Shown here: piece after piece, positions 8,474 to 18,290 of the stretch
Position numbering within the stretch: the stretch's first letter is position 1
Layout: the number at the start of each line of letters is the position of its first letter
From: CAYVWB01 sp964455395
GTDB taxonomy: Bacteria > Desulfobacterota > Desulfovibrionia > Desulfovibrionales > Desulfovibrionaceae
Length of the DNA stretch: 64,000 nt
Assembly: GCA_964455395.1 (NCBI GenBank)
Contig: CAYVWB010000014.1
Span: 14,632-78,631, forward strand
Direction: 5' to 3'
Translations under genes and position numbers: made by a program
Notes under the pieces: generated by a model
What the model saw: the letters and a program-made list of their open reading frames with translations, nothing else
What the model was told of the DNA's origin: nothing
Databases searched by the model: none

Positions 8474-9442
8474 TCAATACTGCACCGCGTCTCCCTGGCG
8501 GACCTGCTCCACCCGGGCGCCGGCGTGTTCCAGAAGCTCCAGAACGCCGTCTTCACCCACGTAATGCGCCGCGCCGATAATGACGAAGGCTTCGCGATCT
8601 TGCCGCAGCATGGCGAGAATGCGTTCGGCCATGGCGGGGTTGCGCGCATCCAGCAGGATTTCATAGAAGGCGTCCATGCCGGGGTCTTCGCGGCGGGCGG
8701 CGGTGATGTGCTCGGCGAGCCCCTCGGCGTCGCCGGCGCGCCAGAGGCGGGCCAAGGCGTGGTATTCCTCGGTCACGGCGTTGGGTTTTTCCAGGATGGT
8801 CTCCAGATATTTCGCCTGCAACGGCAGGGGGATATCTCCGATCATCTGCAGCTGCCACGCCACGGATTCCAGTTCCTCCAGGGGCTTGGCGTCCCGACGA
8901 GCCTGAGTGATGAAGTGCATGTCGATGCCCTCGGTGGCTTGGGGCAGCGTCTGGGAAAGCTCCGTCCCCACCAGCATGAAGGCGACCATCATGGGCTTCA
9001 GACCGCGGACCAGCTCCACGCCGAGGCCTTCTCCACCGCCGAGTCGTTGCTGCAGCGCGCGCCACGCCCGGGGGGAGAGCAGCGCTTGGAGGTCTTTGTC
9101 GGGCGGCAGCATGGCGAGCTGTCCCATGTGCATGAGCCCGGCCAGTTGCGCGGTCTCGTCGATGACGGCTTCCACCACCACCACATCGGCTGCGCGGTAG
9201 GCGGCTTCGATGGTTGGATGCAGGGGGAAGATGGAGCTGTCCACGATGTGGATGGAGCCCAGCAGATAGGCTGCGCCGGGGGTGTCCGGCAGGGTGACGC
9301 GCCACATCAGCAGGTCCCTCCCGGAGGCGGCGTGGCTCTCCGGCGCGGCCTGGGGGTGCAGGGCGATCCAGAGGGCGATGAAAAGCAGGGGGGCGAGTCG
9401 GCGTGCGCGCCATGCGCTGCCGGGGCGACTTGGCGGCGCCAT
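8474..9442 (-). CDS. TraB/GumN family protein, exported
   Basis: A 322-residue protein of the TraB/GumN (PF01963) family, related to TIKI metalloproteases and erythromycin-esterase-like folds. An N-terminal hydrophobic segment (about 15-35) suggests export. The two family signatures are YLLGSIHIVDSSIFPL near residue 58, with the GxxH motif, and FVIIGAAHYVGEDGVLELL near 285. The middle contains GIDMHFITQAR, another conserved block. The biochemical role in bacteria is not established. It starts four bases after the stop of the cNMP-binding gene, implying co-transcription with it and possibly with the SDR gene. Confidence 0.85.
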   Translation of the reverse strand: MAPPSRPGSAWRARRLAPLLFIALWIALHPQAAPESHAASGRDLLMWRVTLPDTPGAAYLLGSIHIVDSSIFPLHPTIEAAYRAADVVVVEAVIDETAQLAGLMHMGQLAMLPPDKDLQALLSPRAWRALQQRLGGGEGLGVELVRGLKPMMVAFMLVGTELSQTLPQATEGIDMHFITQARRDAKPLEELESVAWQLQMIGDIPLPLQAKYLETILEKPNAVTEEYHALARLWRAGDAEGLAEHITAARREDPGMDAFYEILLDARNPAMAERILAMLRQDREAFVIIGAAHYVGEDGVLELLEHAGARVEQVRQGDAVQY

Positions 9443-9446
9443 GACG

Positions 9447-9908
9447 TCAAATCCTCGTGTAGACGAGCTTGCCGGTGGTCATGCGCAGGCGTTGGCTGAT
9501 CATGCGCGCCATGTTCTTGAGCATCTTGATGCCGATACTGGGGTGCTGCGTGACGAGATTCTCGAAGTTCTCGTTGGAAAGCACCAGCAGGCTGGCGTCG
9601 TCGCGAGCCACAGCCGAGGCGGAGCGGGGTTCGTCGTCGATGAAGGACATCTCGCCGAAGTGGGTCCGCGGGTTCAAGGTGACGACGATCTGCTCCAGAT
9701 CGTCCAGGCTCTCTTTGAGGATGTCCACCCGTCCCTCCACGATGAAGGCCATGTAGTTCTCCTTGTCGCCTTGGCGGAAGATGGTCTGGCCCTTCTTGTA
9801 GTTGTGGAGAGAGAGGAAGCGCGCAATGGTTTCCACTTCCGGCCGGGTGAAGTCCTTGCCCCACTTCGTTTCATCGAACATATTGGCGATTTCTTTGAGG
9901 GAATTCAT
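9447..9908 (-). CDS. Stand-alone cyclic-nucleotide-binding domain protein
   Basis: A 153-residue protein made almost entirely of one cNMP-binding (CRP N-terminal) fold. The phosphate-binding cassette reads FGEMSFIDDEPRSASAVA, close to the consensus FGExxL-PRxAxVxA with the Arg retained. There is no helix-turn-helix, kinase or channel domain. It is therefore probably a soluble sensor or partner subunit, not a transcription factor. ATG at 9908 was chosen because AGGAG precedes it; longer frames upstream are low-complexity. The 3' end is 4 bases from the TraB/GumN start, and the SDR gene lies 173 bases upstream on the same strand. Confidence 0.85.
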   Translation of the reverse strand: MNSLKEIANMFDETKWGKDFTRPEVETIARFLSLHNYKKGQTIFRQGDKENYMAFIVEGRVDILKESLDDLEQIVVTLNPRTHFGEMSFIDDEPRSASAVARDDASLLVLSNENFENLVTQHPSIGIKMLKNMARMISQRLRMTTGKLVYTRI

Positions 9909-10081
9909 CTGCAAACTCTCCTGCGCCGCGTGTTCGGGTTGCAGGCGGCGGGGCGCGGCGCCATGTTGATTTTGAAACCCTCGCGCCCGAATGGCAAGCC
10001 TTTTCTCTTCGTCCCGAGCCGACTCCGGGAGGTATCGGATGCAACAGCGCACGCCGCCGAGAGAGCGCGCCAGCGAAATGT

Positions 10082-10828
10082 TCAAGGCGCCTCGCCTGCG
10101 CGCAGGGTCTTGCCGTGCAGCGCACGGGGGTCCTCCTCCAGCAAGGCGACCAGGCCCATGGCGGACTCTTCCGGGCTGATGAGCTTGCCTTCCTCCTTCC
10201 AGGGCCGGAAAATCTCGTGCAAGGCGTCGGCGCCGCCGCCTTCGGCTTGGCGGGCCTGGGTCTGCATGCGCGTGTCCACGATGCCGGGTCGGTAGATGAA
10301 CGCCGAGACGGTCTTGGTCTCCGCGGCGAACTGGCGCAAGAGATGCTCCTCTCCGGCCTTGGCGGCGCAGTAGGCGGCGATGCCCGGCTGGATGATCTCC
10401 GCTGCGCCGCTGCCGAAGACCACGGCCACGCCGCGCTCGGCTTCATCCATCTGCGGCGCGCAGGCGCGCATCAGCCGCCACGCGGCGGTGAAGCTTGCGT
10501 TGACCACGGCCCAGAAGGCCTCCTCCGAGAGTTCGGTGAGCAGCGGCCCCGGATGGAGCACTCCGGCGGCGTGGATGAAGCCGGCGAACCGGCCCATGGC
10601 TTGCGCCTGTCGGACGAGCGCTTCCGCCACCCCGGGCGCAGACGCGTCTCCTGGCGCAGCCACGGCTTCGGCGCCGTGGCATTCGGCGGCGGCTTCGCGC
10701 AGGGCGTCTTCGCTGCGGGCGTTGAGCGTCACGCGCACGCCCCGCTCGGCGAGCAGGCGCGCCAAGGCGCGGCCCACCCCGGAGGACGCGCCGGTGATGA
10801 TCACGGTCTTGTCGGTGAGATGGCTCAT
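10082..10828 (-). CDS. Short-chain dehydrogenase/reductase
   Basis: A 248-residue classical SDR. The NAD(P)-binding motif is TGASSGVG (12-19), the central motif is HAAG in place of NAAG (86-89), and the catalytic triad is Ser140, Tyr153 and Lys157 (YCAAK). NAR after the second strand suggests NADP preference (inference). The substrate cannot be told. AAGGAGG precedes the ATG at 10828. It is divergent from the M16C peptidase gene, with 291 bases between the starts. Confidence 0.88.
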   Translation of the reverse strand: MSHLTDKTVIITGASSGVGRALARLLAERGVRVTLNARSEDALREAAAECHGAEAVAAPGDASAPGVAEALVRQAQAMGRFAGFIHAAGVLHPGPLLTELSEEAFWAVVNASFTAAWRLMRACAPQMDEAERGVAVVFGSGAAEIIQPGIAAYCAAKAGEEHLLRQFAAETKTVSAFIYRPGIVDTRMQTQARQAEGGGADALHEIFRPWKEEGKLISPEESAMGLVALLEEDPRALHGKTLRAGEAP

Positions 10829-11119
10829 GCAAGCCTCCTTCTTGTTCGCTGTGCAGTCTCGTGGGACGAACGGCGCCACGCGGCCCCGGTCAAAGAGGAT
10901 ATGTCGCGGGGGCTGCAGCGTTTGCAGAACGCGATTGCAGAAGACGCTTCCAAGTTGGCGCGGTTGTGCTACCATGCCTTCCATGACGTCCGGAACATTT
11001 CCCCCAGGCGGCTTGTCTGTCGGGACGTCTGCGGCGCGCGCTCGGGGTTGACGTTCCTGCGGGGAAGCGCCTACCAATCGCTGCGGCGATCGTACCACAT
11101 GTTCGGCACAGGAGGAATC

Positions 11120-14089
11120 ATGGCATCGGTCCCGGAACACGATCTGCACGGCTTCGCCCTGGTGGAGGAGACAGCCATCCCGGAGCTCGGCTCCCAGGCG
11201 CGGCTCTATCGCCATCGCAAGACTGGCGCGCGGTATCTCTCCCTGACCAATACGGACGAGAACAAGGTCTTCGGCGTCTGCTTCCGCACCCCGCCCGAAG
11301 ATTCCACCGGCGTCGCCCACATCCTGGAGCATTCCGTGCTGTGCGGCTCCCGGAAGTACCCCGTGAAGGAACCCTTCGTGGAGCTGCTCAAAGGCTCCAT
11401 GCAGACCTTCCTGAACGCCTTCACCTTTCCGGACAAGACCTGCTACCCCGTGGCTTCCACCAACGAGCAGGATTTCTACAATCTCATGGATGTCTACCTG
11501 GACGCCGTCTTCTTCCCCTTGCTCAGCCCGGAGAAGCTGGCGCAGGAAGGGTGGCGGCTGGAGGCGGAATCCGTGGACGGGCCGCTCAGCTACCGCGGCG
11601 TGGTCTACAACGAGATGAAAGGCGCTTACTCCTCCCCGGACGGCGTCTTCGCCGAGCGCGTCCAGCAGTCCCTCTTCCCGGACATCACCTATGGGCTGGA
11701 CTCCGGCGGCGATCCCAAGATCATCCCCACCCTCACGTACGAGCAGTTCGAAGCCTTCCACAAACGGTTCTATCATCCCTCCAACGCGTGGCTCTACGGC
11801 TACGGCGACGATCCCGAGGAACGCCGGCTGGCCAAGGCCGCCGAGTTTCTGGACCGGTTCGACGCCATCGAGCCCAGCTCCGAAGTCCCGCTGCAGCCCC
11901 GTTTCGAGCAACCCCTGGAGCTGACGGAGCGCTACGCCGTGACGCCCGGCGGCGACTCCAAGGCCATGGTCGCTTCCAGCTGGCTTCTGCCCGAGACCTA
12001 CCCGGACGACCCGCGCGCCGGCGAGCTCAACCTGCTCATGCATATGCTTGAGGAGCTGCTCATCGGTTTGCCGGCTTCACCGTTGCGCAAGGCGCTCATC
12101 GATTCCGGTCTCGGCGACGACCTTGCTGGCGTCGGCTTGGAAAGCGACCTCCGGCAGATGTATTTTTCCGTGGGGCTGAAAGGCGTGGACCCGGCCCGCA
12201 CGGCGGAAGTCCCCGCGCTGGCGCGCACGGTGCTGGAGGGCATCGCGACGGAGGGCGCTCCGGCTCGCGCCGTGGAGGCTGCAGTGAACTCCGTGGAGTT
12301 CGATCTGCGGGAGAACAACACCGGGAGCTTCCCTCGCGGCCTCGCGTTGATGCTGCGCGCGCTCACGGCATGGCTTTACGACAAGGACCCCATGCAGGCG
12401 CTGCGCTTCGAGTCGGATCTGGAGCGCATCAAGCAACGGCTGGCCGAGGGCGAACCTGTCTTCGAGAACCTCATCCGCGAACATCTGTTGTCGAACCCCC
12501 ATCACACGGTGGTCGCCATGCTGCCGGATGAAGACCTCGATACGGAACGCGCCGCCGAGGAAGCCGCAGCGTTGGCCACGCTCAAGGTCCAGCTCGGGGA
12601 GGAGGGCGTGCGCACGGTGATGGCCAAAGCCGAAGCCTTGCACGCGCAGCAGGAAGCCCCGGACGCCCCCGAAGACCTCGCCCGCATCCCCCGTCTGAAA
12701 GTGGAGGACCTGGACCGCGAGAACCGCGTCATCCCCATAAAAGAGCGCAAACAGCACGAAGCTGTGGTGCTGGAGCACGAGCTGGACGCGCGCGGCGTGG
12801 TCTACGTGGACATCGGCTTCGATCTCGTGCGGGCCCACGAACGGCTGCGGCCCTTCACCAACTTGCTGGGTCGCTGCTTCACCGAGATGGGCTCCACCCG
12901 GCGGGACTTCGTGGAGCTGGGCTTGGAGATCGCCTCGCGCACCGGGGGGGTGGAGCACGTGACGTACATCGGCTCCATCCACGGTTCGGGCAAGCCCTCG
13001 GCGCGGCTCTTTCTGCGCGGCAAGGCCATCATCGAACGCGCGGAAGACTTGGCGGAAATCCTGCAGGAAGCACTGTTGGAGACGCAGCTGGACAACCGCG
13101 AACGCTTCCGCCAGATCGTCCAGGAGGAGCGCGCCCGGCTGGAACAACGGCTCACCCCGGCGGGGCATGTCATCACCGCCAAGCGGCTCATGGCGCGTTT
13201 CAGCGCGGCGGGGCTCATGGACGAGCGGCTCTCCGGCGCGTCGCAACTCGCATTCCTGCGCGAACTGGCGAAGCAGGTGGACGAGGACTGGGACGGCGTC
13301 CTGGCGACCTTGACGGCTTTGCGCGACTGCTTGCTCGCCCGACGCGGCGCCATCCTCAACGTCACCTCCACTGCTGAGGGCCTCGGCGCTTTCGCCAAGC
13401 CCGGCGGGGCTTTGCTGAACGCCTTGCCCGAAGGGGAGGGCTGCCCGGAGTCGCCAGAGGTCCCGGCGTGGCTGCAGGCTTTTTCCGCCAAGTCCCTGGT
13501 GTTGCCGGAAAAAGAGGGCTTCACCATCCCCGCGCAGGTGAACTACGTGGGCAAGGCCGTGGACCTGGCGGCCTTGGGCTACGCTTATCACGGTTCCGCC
13601 AACGTGGCTTCCAAGCTGTTGCGCAATGGCTATATGTGGGACCGTATCCGGGTGCAGGGCGGCGCGTATGGCGCGTTCAGCATGCTGGACCGCATCCGGG
13701 GCGTCATGGCGTTCTGCTCCTATCGGGATCCGCATCTGGCGGAGACGTTGGCCGTCTACGACGCCGTGGGCGAGTACCTGGCCTCCATCGAGCTGGACCG
13801 CGACGCCATGGAGAAGGCCATCATCGGGGCCATCAACGAGCTGGACAGCTACATGCTGCCGGACGCCAAGGGCTTCGCCTCCATGGTCCGATACCTGACA
13901 GGAGATACGGAGACCCTGCGGCAGCGCATGCGCGAGGAGATTCTGAGCGCGACCCAGGAGGATTTGCGCGCCTTCGGCGGGGTGGTGCGACAAGCTCTGA
14001 CCAAGGGCGTGGTCACCGTGCTGGGAGCCGAGTCGGAGCTGCAGCGCTTCGCCGCCGAGCAGGACGCCGAGCTGACGCGGTTGCTGTGA
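11120..14089 (+). CDS. M16C-family zinc metallopeptidase (PreP/Cym1-like)
   Basis: A 989-residue presequence-protease-type enzyme that degrades short unstructured peptides. The inverted zinc motif HxxEH appears as HILEH at 67-71, and the third ligand is likely Glu165 in NEMKGAYSS. Length and the two-half architecture, with an M16C-associated middle region around 470-720, match family M16C. GGAGG four bases before ATG 11120 decides the start; an in-frame ATG at 11099 lacks such a site, and the open frame further upstream is antisense shadow of the SDR gene. No signal peptide is seen, so it is probably cytoplasmic. It is followed at 40 bases by the DUF362 gene. Confidence 0.92.
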   Translation: MASVPEHDLHGFALVEETAIPELGSQARLYRHRKTGARYLSLTNTDENKVFGVCFRTPPEDSTGVAHILEHSVLCGSRKYPVKEPFVELLKGSMQTFLNAFTFPDKTCYPVASTNEQDFYNLMDVYLDAVFFPLLSPEKLAQEGWRLEAESVDGPLSYRGVVYNEMKGAYSSPDGVFAERVQQSLFPDITYGLDSGGDPKIIPTLTYEQFEAFHKRFYHPSNAWLYGYGDDPEERRLAKAAEFLDRFDAIEPSSEVPLQPRFEQPLELTERYAVTPGGDSKAMVASSWLLPETYPDDPRAGELNLLMHMLEELLIGLPASPLRKALIDSGLGDDLAGVGLESDLRQMYFSVGLKGVDPARTAEVPALARTVLEGIATEGAPARAVEAAVNSVEFDLRENNTGSFPRGLALMLRALTAWLYDKDPMQALRFESDLERIKQRLAEGEPVFENLIREHLLSNPHHTVVAMLPDEDLDTERAAEEAAALATLKVQLGEEGVRTVMAKAEALHAQQEAPDAPEDLARIPRLKVEDLDRENRVIPIKERKQHEAVVLEHELDARGVVYVDIGFDLVRAHERLRPFTNLLGRCFTEMGSTRRDFVELGLEIASRTGGVEHVTYIGSIHGSGKPSARLFLRGKAIIERAEDLAEILQEALLETQLDNRERFRQIVQEERARLEQRLTPAGHVITAKRLMARFSAAGLMDERLSGASQLAFLRELAKQVDEDWDGVLATLTALRDCLLARRGAILNVTSTAEGLGAFAKPGGALLNALPEGEGCPESPEVPAWLQAFSAKSLVLPEKEGFTIPAQVNYVGKAVDLAALGYAYHGSANVASKLLRNGYMWDRIRVQGGAYGAFSMLDRIRGVMAFCSYRDPHLAETLAVYDAVGEYLASIELDRDAMEKAIIGAINELDSYMLPDAKGFASMVRYLTGDTETLRQRMREEILSATQEDLRAFGGVVRQALTKGVVTVLGAESELQRFAAEQDAELTRLL

Positions 14090-14129
14090 CGTTGCGCCCT
14101 GCATCACACGAACCGGTTGGAGCAAGCGG

Positions 14130-14960
14130 ATGCGCGTGACCACACTGAAGGAGCTGGACGGCGAAGGCCCGGTGAGCCGCGCCATGTGCCCCCCCGTGGA
14201 GGCGCTGGACCACGCTTGCCCCGTCTACGACGACGCCGTGGCGCGCGTTCTGGACGACCTGGACGCGCGGCTCGTGCTTGCGGACCAGCAGCGGGTGGTG
14301 CTCAAGCCCAACCTCGTCAACGCCTCGCCGTTTCCCGTCACCACGCCCTTCGCCTTCACGCGGGGGGTGGCGCGTTACGTGAAGAGTGTGCGCGAGGACA
14401 TCGAAGTCATCATCGCGGAAGGCTGCGGCGACGCCGTCATGGAGACGGACGAAGTCTTCGATCGCCTGGGCTACACGGCCATGGCGCAGCATGAAGGCGT
14501 GGGTCTGCAGGACTTGAACGCCGTGGCCGCCGTGCGCATGGAGGACGCGAGCCGCGCTGTCCATCGGGAGATCCATCTGGCCGGCTTGGTGATGGAGAGC
14601 TATGTCATCTCCCTGCCGGTGCTGAAGGCCCACAGCCTCTCCATGGTCACGGGGAGCCTGAAGAACATGATGGGCGCTTTGCCGCCGGAACGCTACGGCG
14701 GCGCCGGCAGCTACAAGAAGTCGCGTTTCCATCCCAACCTGCACGCTTCCATCGTGGATTTGAACCATTACCGCGCGCCGGACCTGACCCTTATGGACGC
14801 CACGGTGGGGTTGTGCGAATACCACCTTGGGGGTCCGCGCTGCGAACCGCCGGTAGGGCTCATACTCGCCAGTTTCGACGCCCTCGCGCTGGACCGGGAA
14901 GCCGCCGGGCTGCTGGGTCTGGACTGGCGCCGCATCCCGCACCTCAGCGAGCTGGAGTAG
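14130..14960 (+). CDS. DUF362 domain protein
   Basis: A 276-residue protein with the DUF362 pattern: VVLKPNLVNA near residue 57, a middle segment with VISLPVLKAHSLSMVTGSLK (about 160-180) and a C-terminal LASFDALALDREA. Many DUF362 proteins carry a C-terminal 4Fe-4S domain; this one does not. The function of the family is unknown, although an iron-sulfur or metal role is often suggested. It follows the M16C gene by 40 bases with GGAG upstream and is probably co-transcribed. Confidence 0.8.
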   Translation: MRVTTLKELDGEGPVSRAMCPPVEALDHACPVYDDAVARVLDDLDARLVLADQQRVVLKPNLVNASPFPVTTPFAFTRGVARYVKSVREDIEVIIAEGCGDAVMETDEVFDRLGYTAMAQHEGVGLQDLNAVAAVRMEDASRAVHREIHLAGLVMESYVISLPVLKAHSLSMVTGSLKNMMGALPPERYGGAGSYKKSRFHPNLHASIVDLNHYRAPDLTLMDATVGLCEYHLGGPRCEPPVGLILASFDALALDREAAGLLGLDWRRIPHLSELE

Positions 14961-15096
14961 GGCGGCGCGCGATCCCTTGCCGCCGGGTGCGCCGAAGCCG
15001 CCCGGGCGCATCCGTCCGCAATGATCAGCCGTTTTTCTCATCCCGATTTCCCGTCCCACCCTTTCCCCACGTGTCCAATTGGGGTATGGTGGACGC

Positions 15097-17367
15097 ATGA
15101 CCAGACCTTCCCTCTTCGCACTGCTTGTCCTCGCGACGGCCGGGGCGCTGGCGCTGCTCCTGGGTCCAGAGCTGCATGACGAAGGCGCGTCCACCTTTGT
15201 TCAGGACACTTCCGACGCCTCGTTCTGCCCCGCTCGCGACCCACTCCTCGGGGGGGACTCCAAGCCCCACGCCGGCCCGGAGGCTGGCGCCATCGTCATG
15301 CCGTGGACGACGCCCACCGCGGAGGAACCGTACATCCTCGATATCACGTTGGATCCGCCGAACGGGAGTCTCCACGGCGAAGCGCGCATCCGGCTGGGGG
15401 CGATGGCGCAGACGCCGACTGCCACCGTGTTGCTCGCGCCGGAGGCGACAATCATCCGTCTGGAGGTCGGCGGACGGGACGTGGCGTACGACCGCCGGGG
15501 CGACGTCCTCGAATTGGCGCAGCTCCCCCCGGGCGAAGTCCTCGTCATCGAGTACGTCTGTGTCTTCAACGATCCCGTGGAGGAGGAGCCAGCCTCCATG
15601 GACAACCCCGGCTTCGGCGTGTTGGCGCACATCTCCCCCAAAGGGACCATGCTGCTGGCCGGCGCGCGGTGGCGGCCTGTGGCGCTGGAGCCTGCGTTGC
15701 TGGAGAAACACGTCAACCTGACGGTGCGCGCGCCGGAAGGCGTCCACGCGGTGACCACCGGGGCGCTGGTGGGCCACTCCACGGCGGAGGGCGTGACCGT
15801 CTCGCAGTGGCTGGCCAAGTCGCCGCGGGGGGTGGGGGATACGGCGCTGGTGGCCGGTCCCTATGAAGTCCGGCGTCGCCAGAACCCTGACGAGGAAGTC
15901 GCTGTCCTCACCTATTTCACCAAGGAGCGGGCTGAGCTCTCGGATCGGTATCTGGAAGCCAGCGCACGCCATGTGGCGTTCTATGAAGAGCTGCACGGGC
16001 CATACCCTTTCGCGCAGTTCGCCGTGGTGGAGAACTTCTTCCCCACGGGGTACGGCTTCCCCGGCTACACGTTGCTGGGCGGCCGGGTGCTGGCTCTGCC
16101 TTTCATTCCGGAGACCAGCCTGCGGCACGAGGTGGCCCACTGCTGGTGGGGCAACGGCGTGCTGGTGGATTATCTGAATGGCAACTGGTGCGAAGGCCTC
16201 GCCACCTATGTGGCCGACCACCTCGCCAAGGAAGAGGAGAGCCCCGCCGCTGCGTTGGAATATCGCTTGAACACGCTGCGTCGGTTCGCGCTGGTGGTCC
16301 CGCCGACACTGGATTTCCCCCTGACCGAGTTCAGCTCGCGCACGAGCCCCGCCACCCAGGCCATCGGGTACGGCAAGGCCATGTACGTCTTCCATATGTT
16401 GCGCCGCCGCGTGGGGGACGACGCCTTCTGGGCGACTCTCGCCACGTTCTACAAGGAGCGACTCTTCGCCGAAGTTGGTTGGACCGATTTTCAGGACGCG
16501 TTCACAGGCGAAGGTCTGATGGGGGAAGACGAAGCCGCGCAGTTCTTCCGCCAATGGGTGGCGCAGCCCGGCGCGCCGCGTCTCGCCCTGGAGGCTGCTC
16601 GGAAGCCCCTTGGCGAAGGCTGGGCGTTGAACGCCACCGTACGCCGGGAACCTCCGGGCTACGCCGTACGGCCGGCGTTGCGCTACATGGACGAAGCCGG
16701 CGCCATCACGCGCGACGTGGCGCTTGCCCTCGGGGAGGATGCAGTCACGGTGAGCATGCAGACCCAGGCGCCCCTTCTCTCCGTCACCCTCGACCCGGAG
16801 GCGGATGTCTTCCGGCGCATGGACCCGGGCGAGCTCCCCGCCACGGTGAATGCGCTCAAAGGCGCGGACTCGCTCACAGCCGTCGTCGCGGATGCGCTTC
16901 TGGCGAAGGGCGAGGCCAGGGAGCTGGCGCGGTGGGTGCTCGCTTCGCTCAGTCAGCCGCGGGGACGCATCCTCTCGGAAGAGGAAGCCGCAGCCCTGGC
17001 CGAGCAGGGGGAGGGCAGCCTTGCCGAGGAGGCGCTGCTCTTCTTCGGATCGCCGCAAGCCCCGGCGCTCCAACCCTTGTTCGACGTCGCTGCGGAAGCC
17101 GCTCCTCCCGCCGAGGCCGCTGCGCCCGATGCGGATACGCGCTTCCGCGTCGCCTTTCCCGCCACATCGTCGCGCGCGGCGTCGCCGCCGCCCATCGGCG
17201 CGTTCCTCTTGGATGAAGACGCCACCCTGGAGACGCTTTTCGCTGCGGCCCGCAAGGTGACGCACTACGGCAAATACAGTCATCTGGCCTTCGTGGAAGG
17301 CCGTAACGTGGGCAAGAGCGCGCAGCCGGCGCGCCACGACCCCCTGACCATCCGGTTCGACCCATGA
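15097..17367 (+). CDS. Exported M1-type (gluzincin) peptidase
   Basis: A 756-residue protein with an N-terminal hydrophobic signal or anchor (about 4-22). It has zinc motif HEVAH at 344-348 and a third ligand Glu366 within GNWCEGLATY. The usual exopeptidase GAMEN signature is not evident; GYGFPGYTLLGG occupies the equivalent place (about 318-329). Substrate preference may therefore differ from classical aminopeptidases. The last 170 residues are Ala/Glu-rich and unassigned. The stop overlaps the start of the ChaN-like gene (ATGA), so the two are translationally coupled and both exported. Confidence 0.85.
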   Translation: MTRPSLFALLVLATAGALALLLGPELHDEGASTFVQDTSDASFCPARDPLLGGDSKPHAGPEAGAIVMPWTTPTAEEPYILDITLDPPNGSLHGEARIRLGAMAQTPTATVLLAPEATIIRLEVGGRDVAYDRRGDVLELAQLPPGEVLVIEYVCVFNDPVEEEPASMDNPGFGVLAHISPKGTMLLAGARWRPVALEPALLEKHVNLTVRAPEGVHAVTTGALVGHSTAEGVTVSQWLAKSPRGVGDTALVAGPYEVRRRQNPDEEVAVLTYFTKERAELSDRYLEASARHVAFYEELHGPYPFAQFAVVENFFPTGYGFPGYTLLGGRVLALPFIPETSLRHEVAHCWWGNGVLVDYLNGNWCEGLATYVADHLAKEEESPAAALEYRLNTLRRFALVVPPTLDFPLTEFSSRTSPATQAIGYGKAMYVFHMLRRRVGDDAFWATLATFYKERLFAEVGWTDFQDAFTGEGLMGEDEAAQFFRQWVAQPGAPRLALEAARKPLGEGWALNATVRREPPGYAVRPALRYMDEAGAITRDVALALGEDAVTVSMQTQAPLLSVTLDPEADVFRRMDPGELPATVNALKGADSLTAVVADALLAKGEARELARWVLASLSQPRGRILSEEEAAALAEQGEGSLAEEALLFFGSPQAPALQPLFDVAAEAAPPAEAAAPDADTRFRVAFPATSSRAASPPPIGAFLLDEDATLETLFAAARKVTHYGKYSHLAFVEGRNVGKSAQPARHDPLTIRFDP

Positions 17368-18254
17368 GACATGACGCATCCATCAAGTACGGTAAGGCAT
17401 GGGCCCTGGCGTGTTGTCTTTTCCTTGTAGCCATGAGCGTGTTGAGCGCGTGCGCCGGCGAAGCCTCGGGGCGTTTCGTCCTGCATCGTGTGGCCGATGG
17501 GGAGAGGCTTTCCCTGGAAGCCGCCGTGGATGACCTGGCCGCGGCCGAGCTCGTCTATCTCGGCGAATCGCATGACAACATGACGCACCACGAGGCGCAG
17601 TTGGCCGTCATCCGAGCTTTGCGGGAGGCTGGGGAGCCACTCGTCGTGGGGCTGGAGATGATGACCCGCCAAGCGCAGCCGGCGTTGGACGCGTGGGTGG
17701 CCGGGACCATGGACGAAGCGACGTTCATCGAGGTCTTCACGGAAAACTGGGGCGACATGTGGCCCTACTACCGTGAGATATTTCTCTATTGCCGAGAGCA
17801 TGGCCTCCCCATGGCAGGGCTGAACGTGCCTCGCGCCATCACCCGCAAAGTGGCGCGGCAAGGCTTCAACTCGCTCACCCGGGAGGAGCTCGGCATGCTG
17901 CCGCCCATCGCCTGCGTCGTCCATCCGGAGTACGAGGCCTTTCTGCGGCGCGTGCTGGGCGCCCACGGCGGGGGCAAGGTCTTCGAACGATTCTGCGAAG
18001 CGCAGCTGGTGTGGGACACAGCCATGGCCGTGCATGCTTTGGACTACCTGCAACGCCAGGACGCACCCGACGTCATGGTGGTGCTCACGGGCTCCATCCA
18101 TGCGTGGAAGCTGGCCATGCCGGCGCAAGCCACGCGCCTGGACGAGGACGTGACCCAGCGCGTGGTGCTGCCTTTCACGAGCGGGCGGGTGGAGCCCGGC
18201 GCCATTGATCCTGCGGACGCGGACTACATCCTGCTCACTCAAGGGGTGGAATAG
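17364..18254 (+). CDS. ChaN-family lipoprotein (DUF399)
   Basis: A 296-residue lipoprotein: lipobox LSAC with the acylated Cys near residue 30 after a hydrophobic stretch. The ChaN signature is YLGESHDNMTHHEAQL (about 67-82), followed by GLEMMTRQAQ. Characterised ChaN binds haem, and the family shares a fold with TraB/GumN. The C-terminal VVLTGSIHAWKLAMP resembles the second conserved block. It overlaps the M1-type peptidase by four bases. A strong hairpin follows directly (18257-18290). Confidence 0.87.
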   Translation: MRHDASIKYGKAWALACCLFLVAMSVLSACAGEASGRFVLHRVADGERLSLEAAVDDLAAAELVYLGESHDNMTHHEAQLAVIRALREAGEPLVVGLEMMTRQAQPALDAWVAGTMDEATFIEVFTENWGDMWPYYREIFLYCREHGLPMAGLNVPRAITRKVARQGFNSLTREELGMLPPIACVVHPEYEAFLRRVLGAHGGGKVFERFCEAQLVWDTAMAVHALDYLQRQDAPDVMVVLTGSIHAWKLAMPAQATRLDEDVTQRVVLPFTSGRVEPGAIDPADADYILLTQGVE

Positions 18255-18256
18255 TC

Positions 18257-18290
18257 CCCCGAAATCCGGCAAGCACCGAGGATTTCGGGG
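18257..18290 (+). terminator. Hairpin after the ChaN lipoprotein gene
   Basis: Perfect 11-base arms CCCCGAAATCC and GGATTTCGGGG with a 12-base loop, three bases after the stop. Only a weak T-run follows (TGGTTTCG), so this may be a terminator or an mRNA-stabilising stem. Confidence 0.55.

Noticed and set aside
10115..11119. A 335-residue N-terminal extension of the M16C peptidase
   Set aside because: It is the antisense shadow of the SDR gene. GGAGG before ATG 11120 and the family N-terminus fix the start there.
12077..14185. Long antisense frames opposite the M16C, M1 and EF-G-like genes (up to 784 residues)
   Set aside because: His/Gln/Arg-rich translations with no family pattern; they arise from codon bias in GC-rich DNA.
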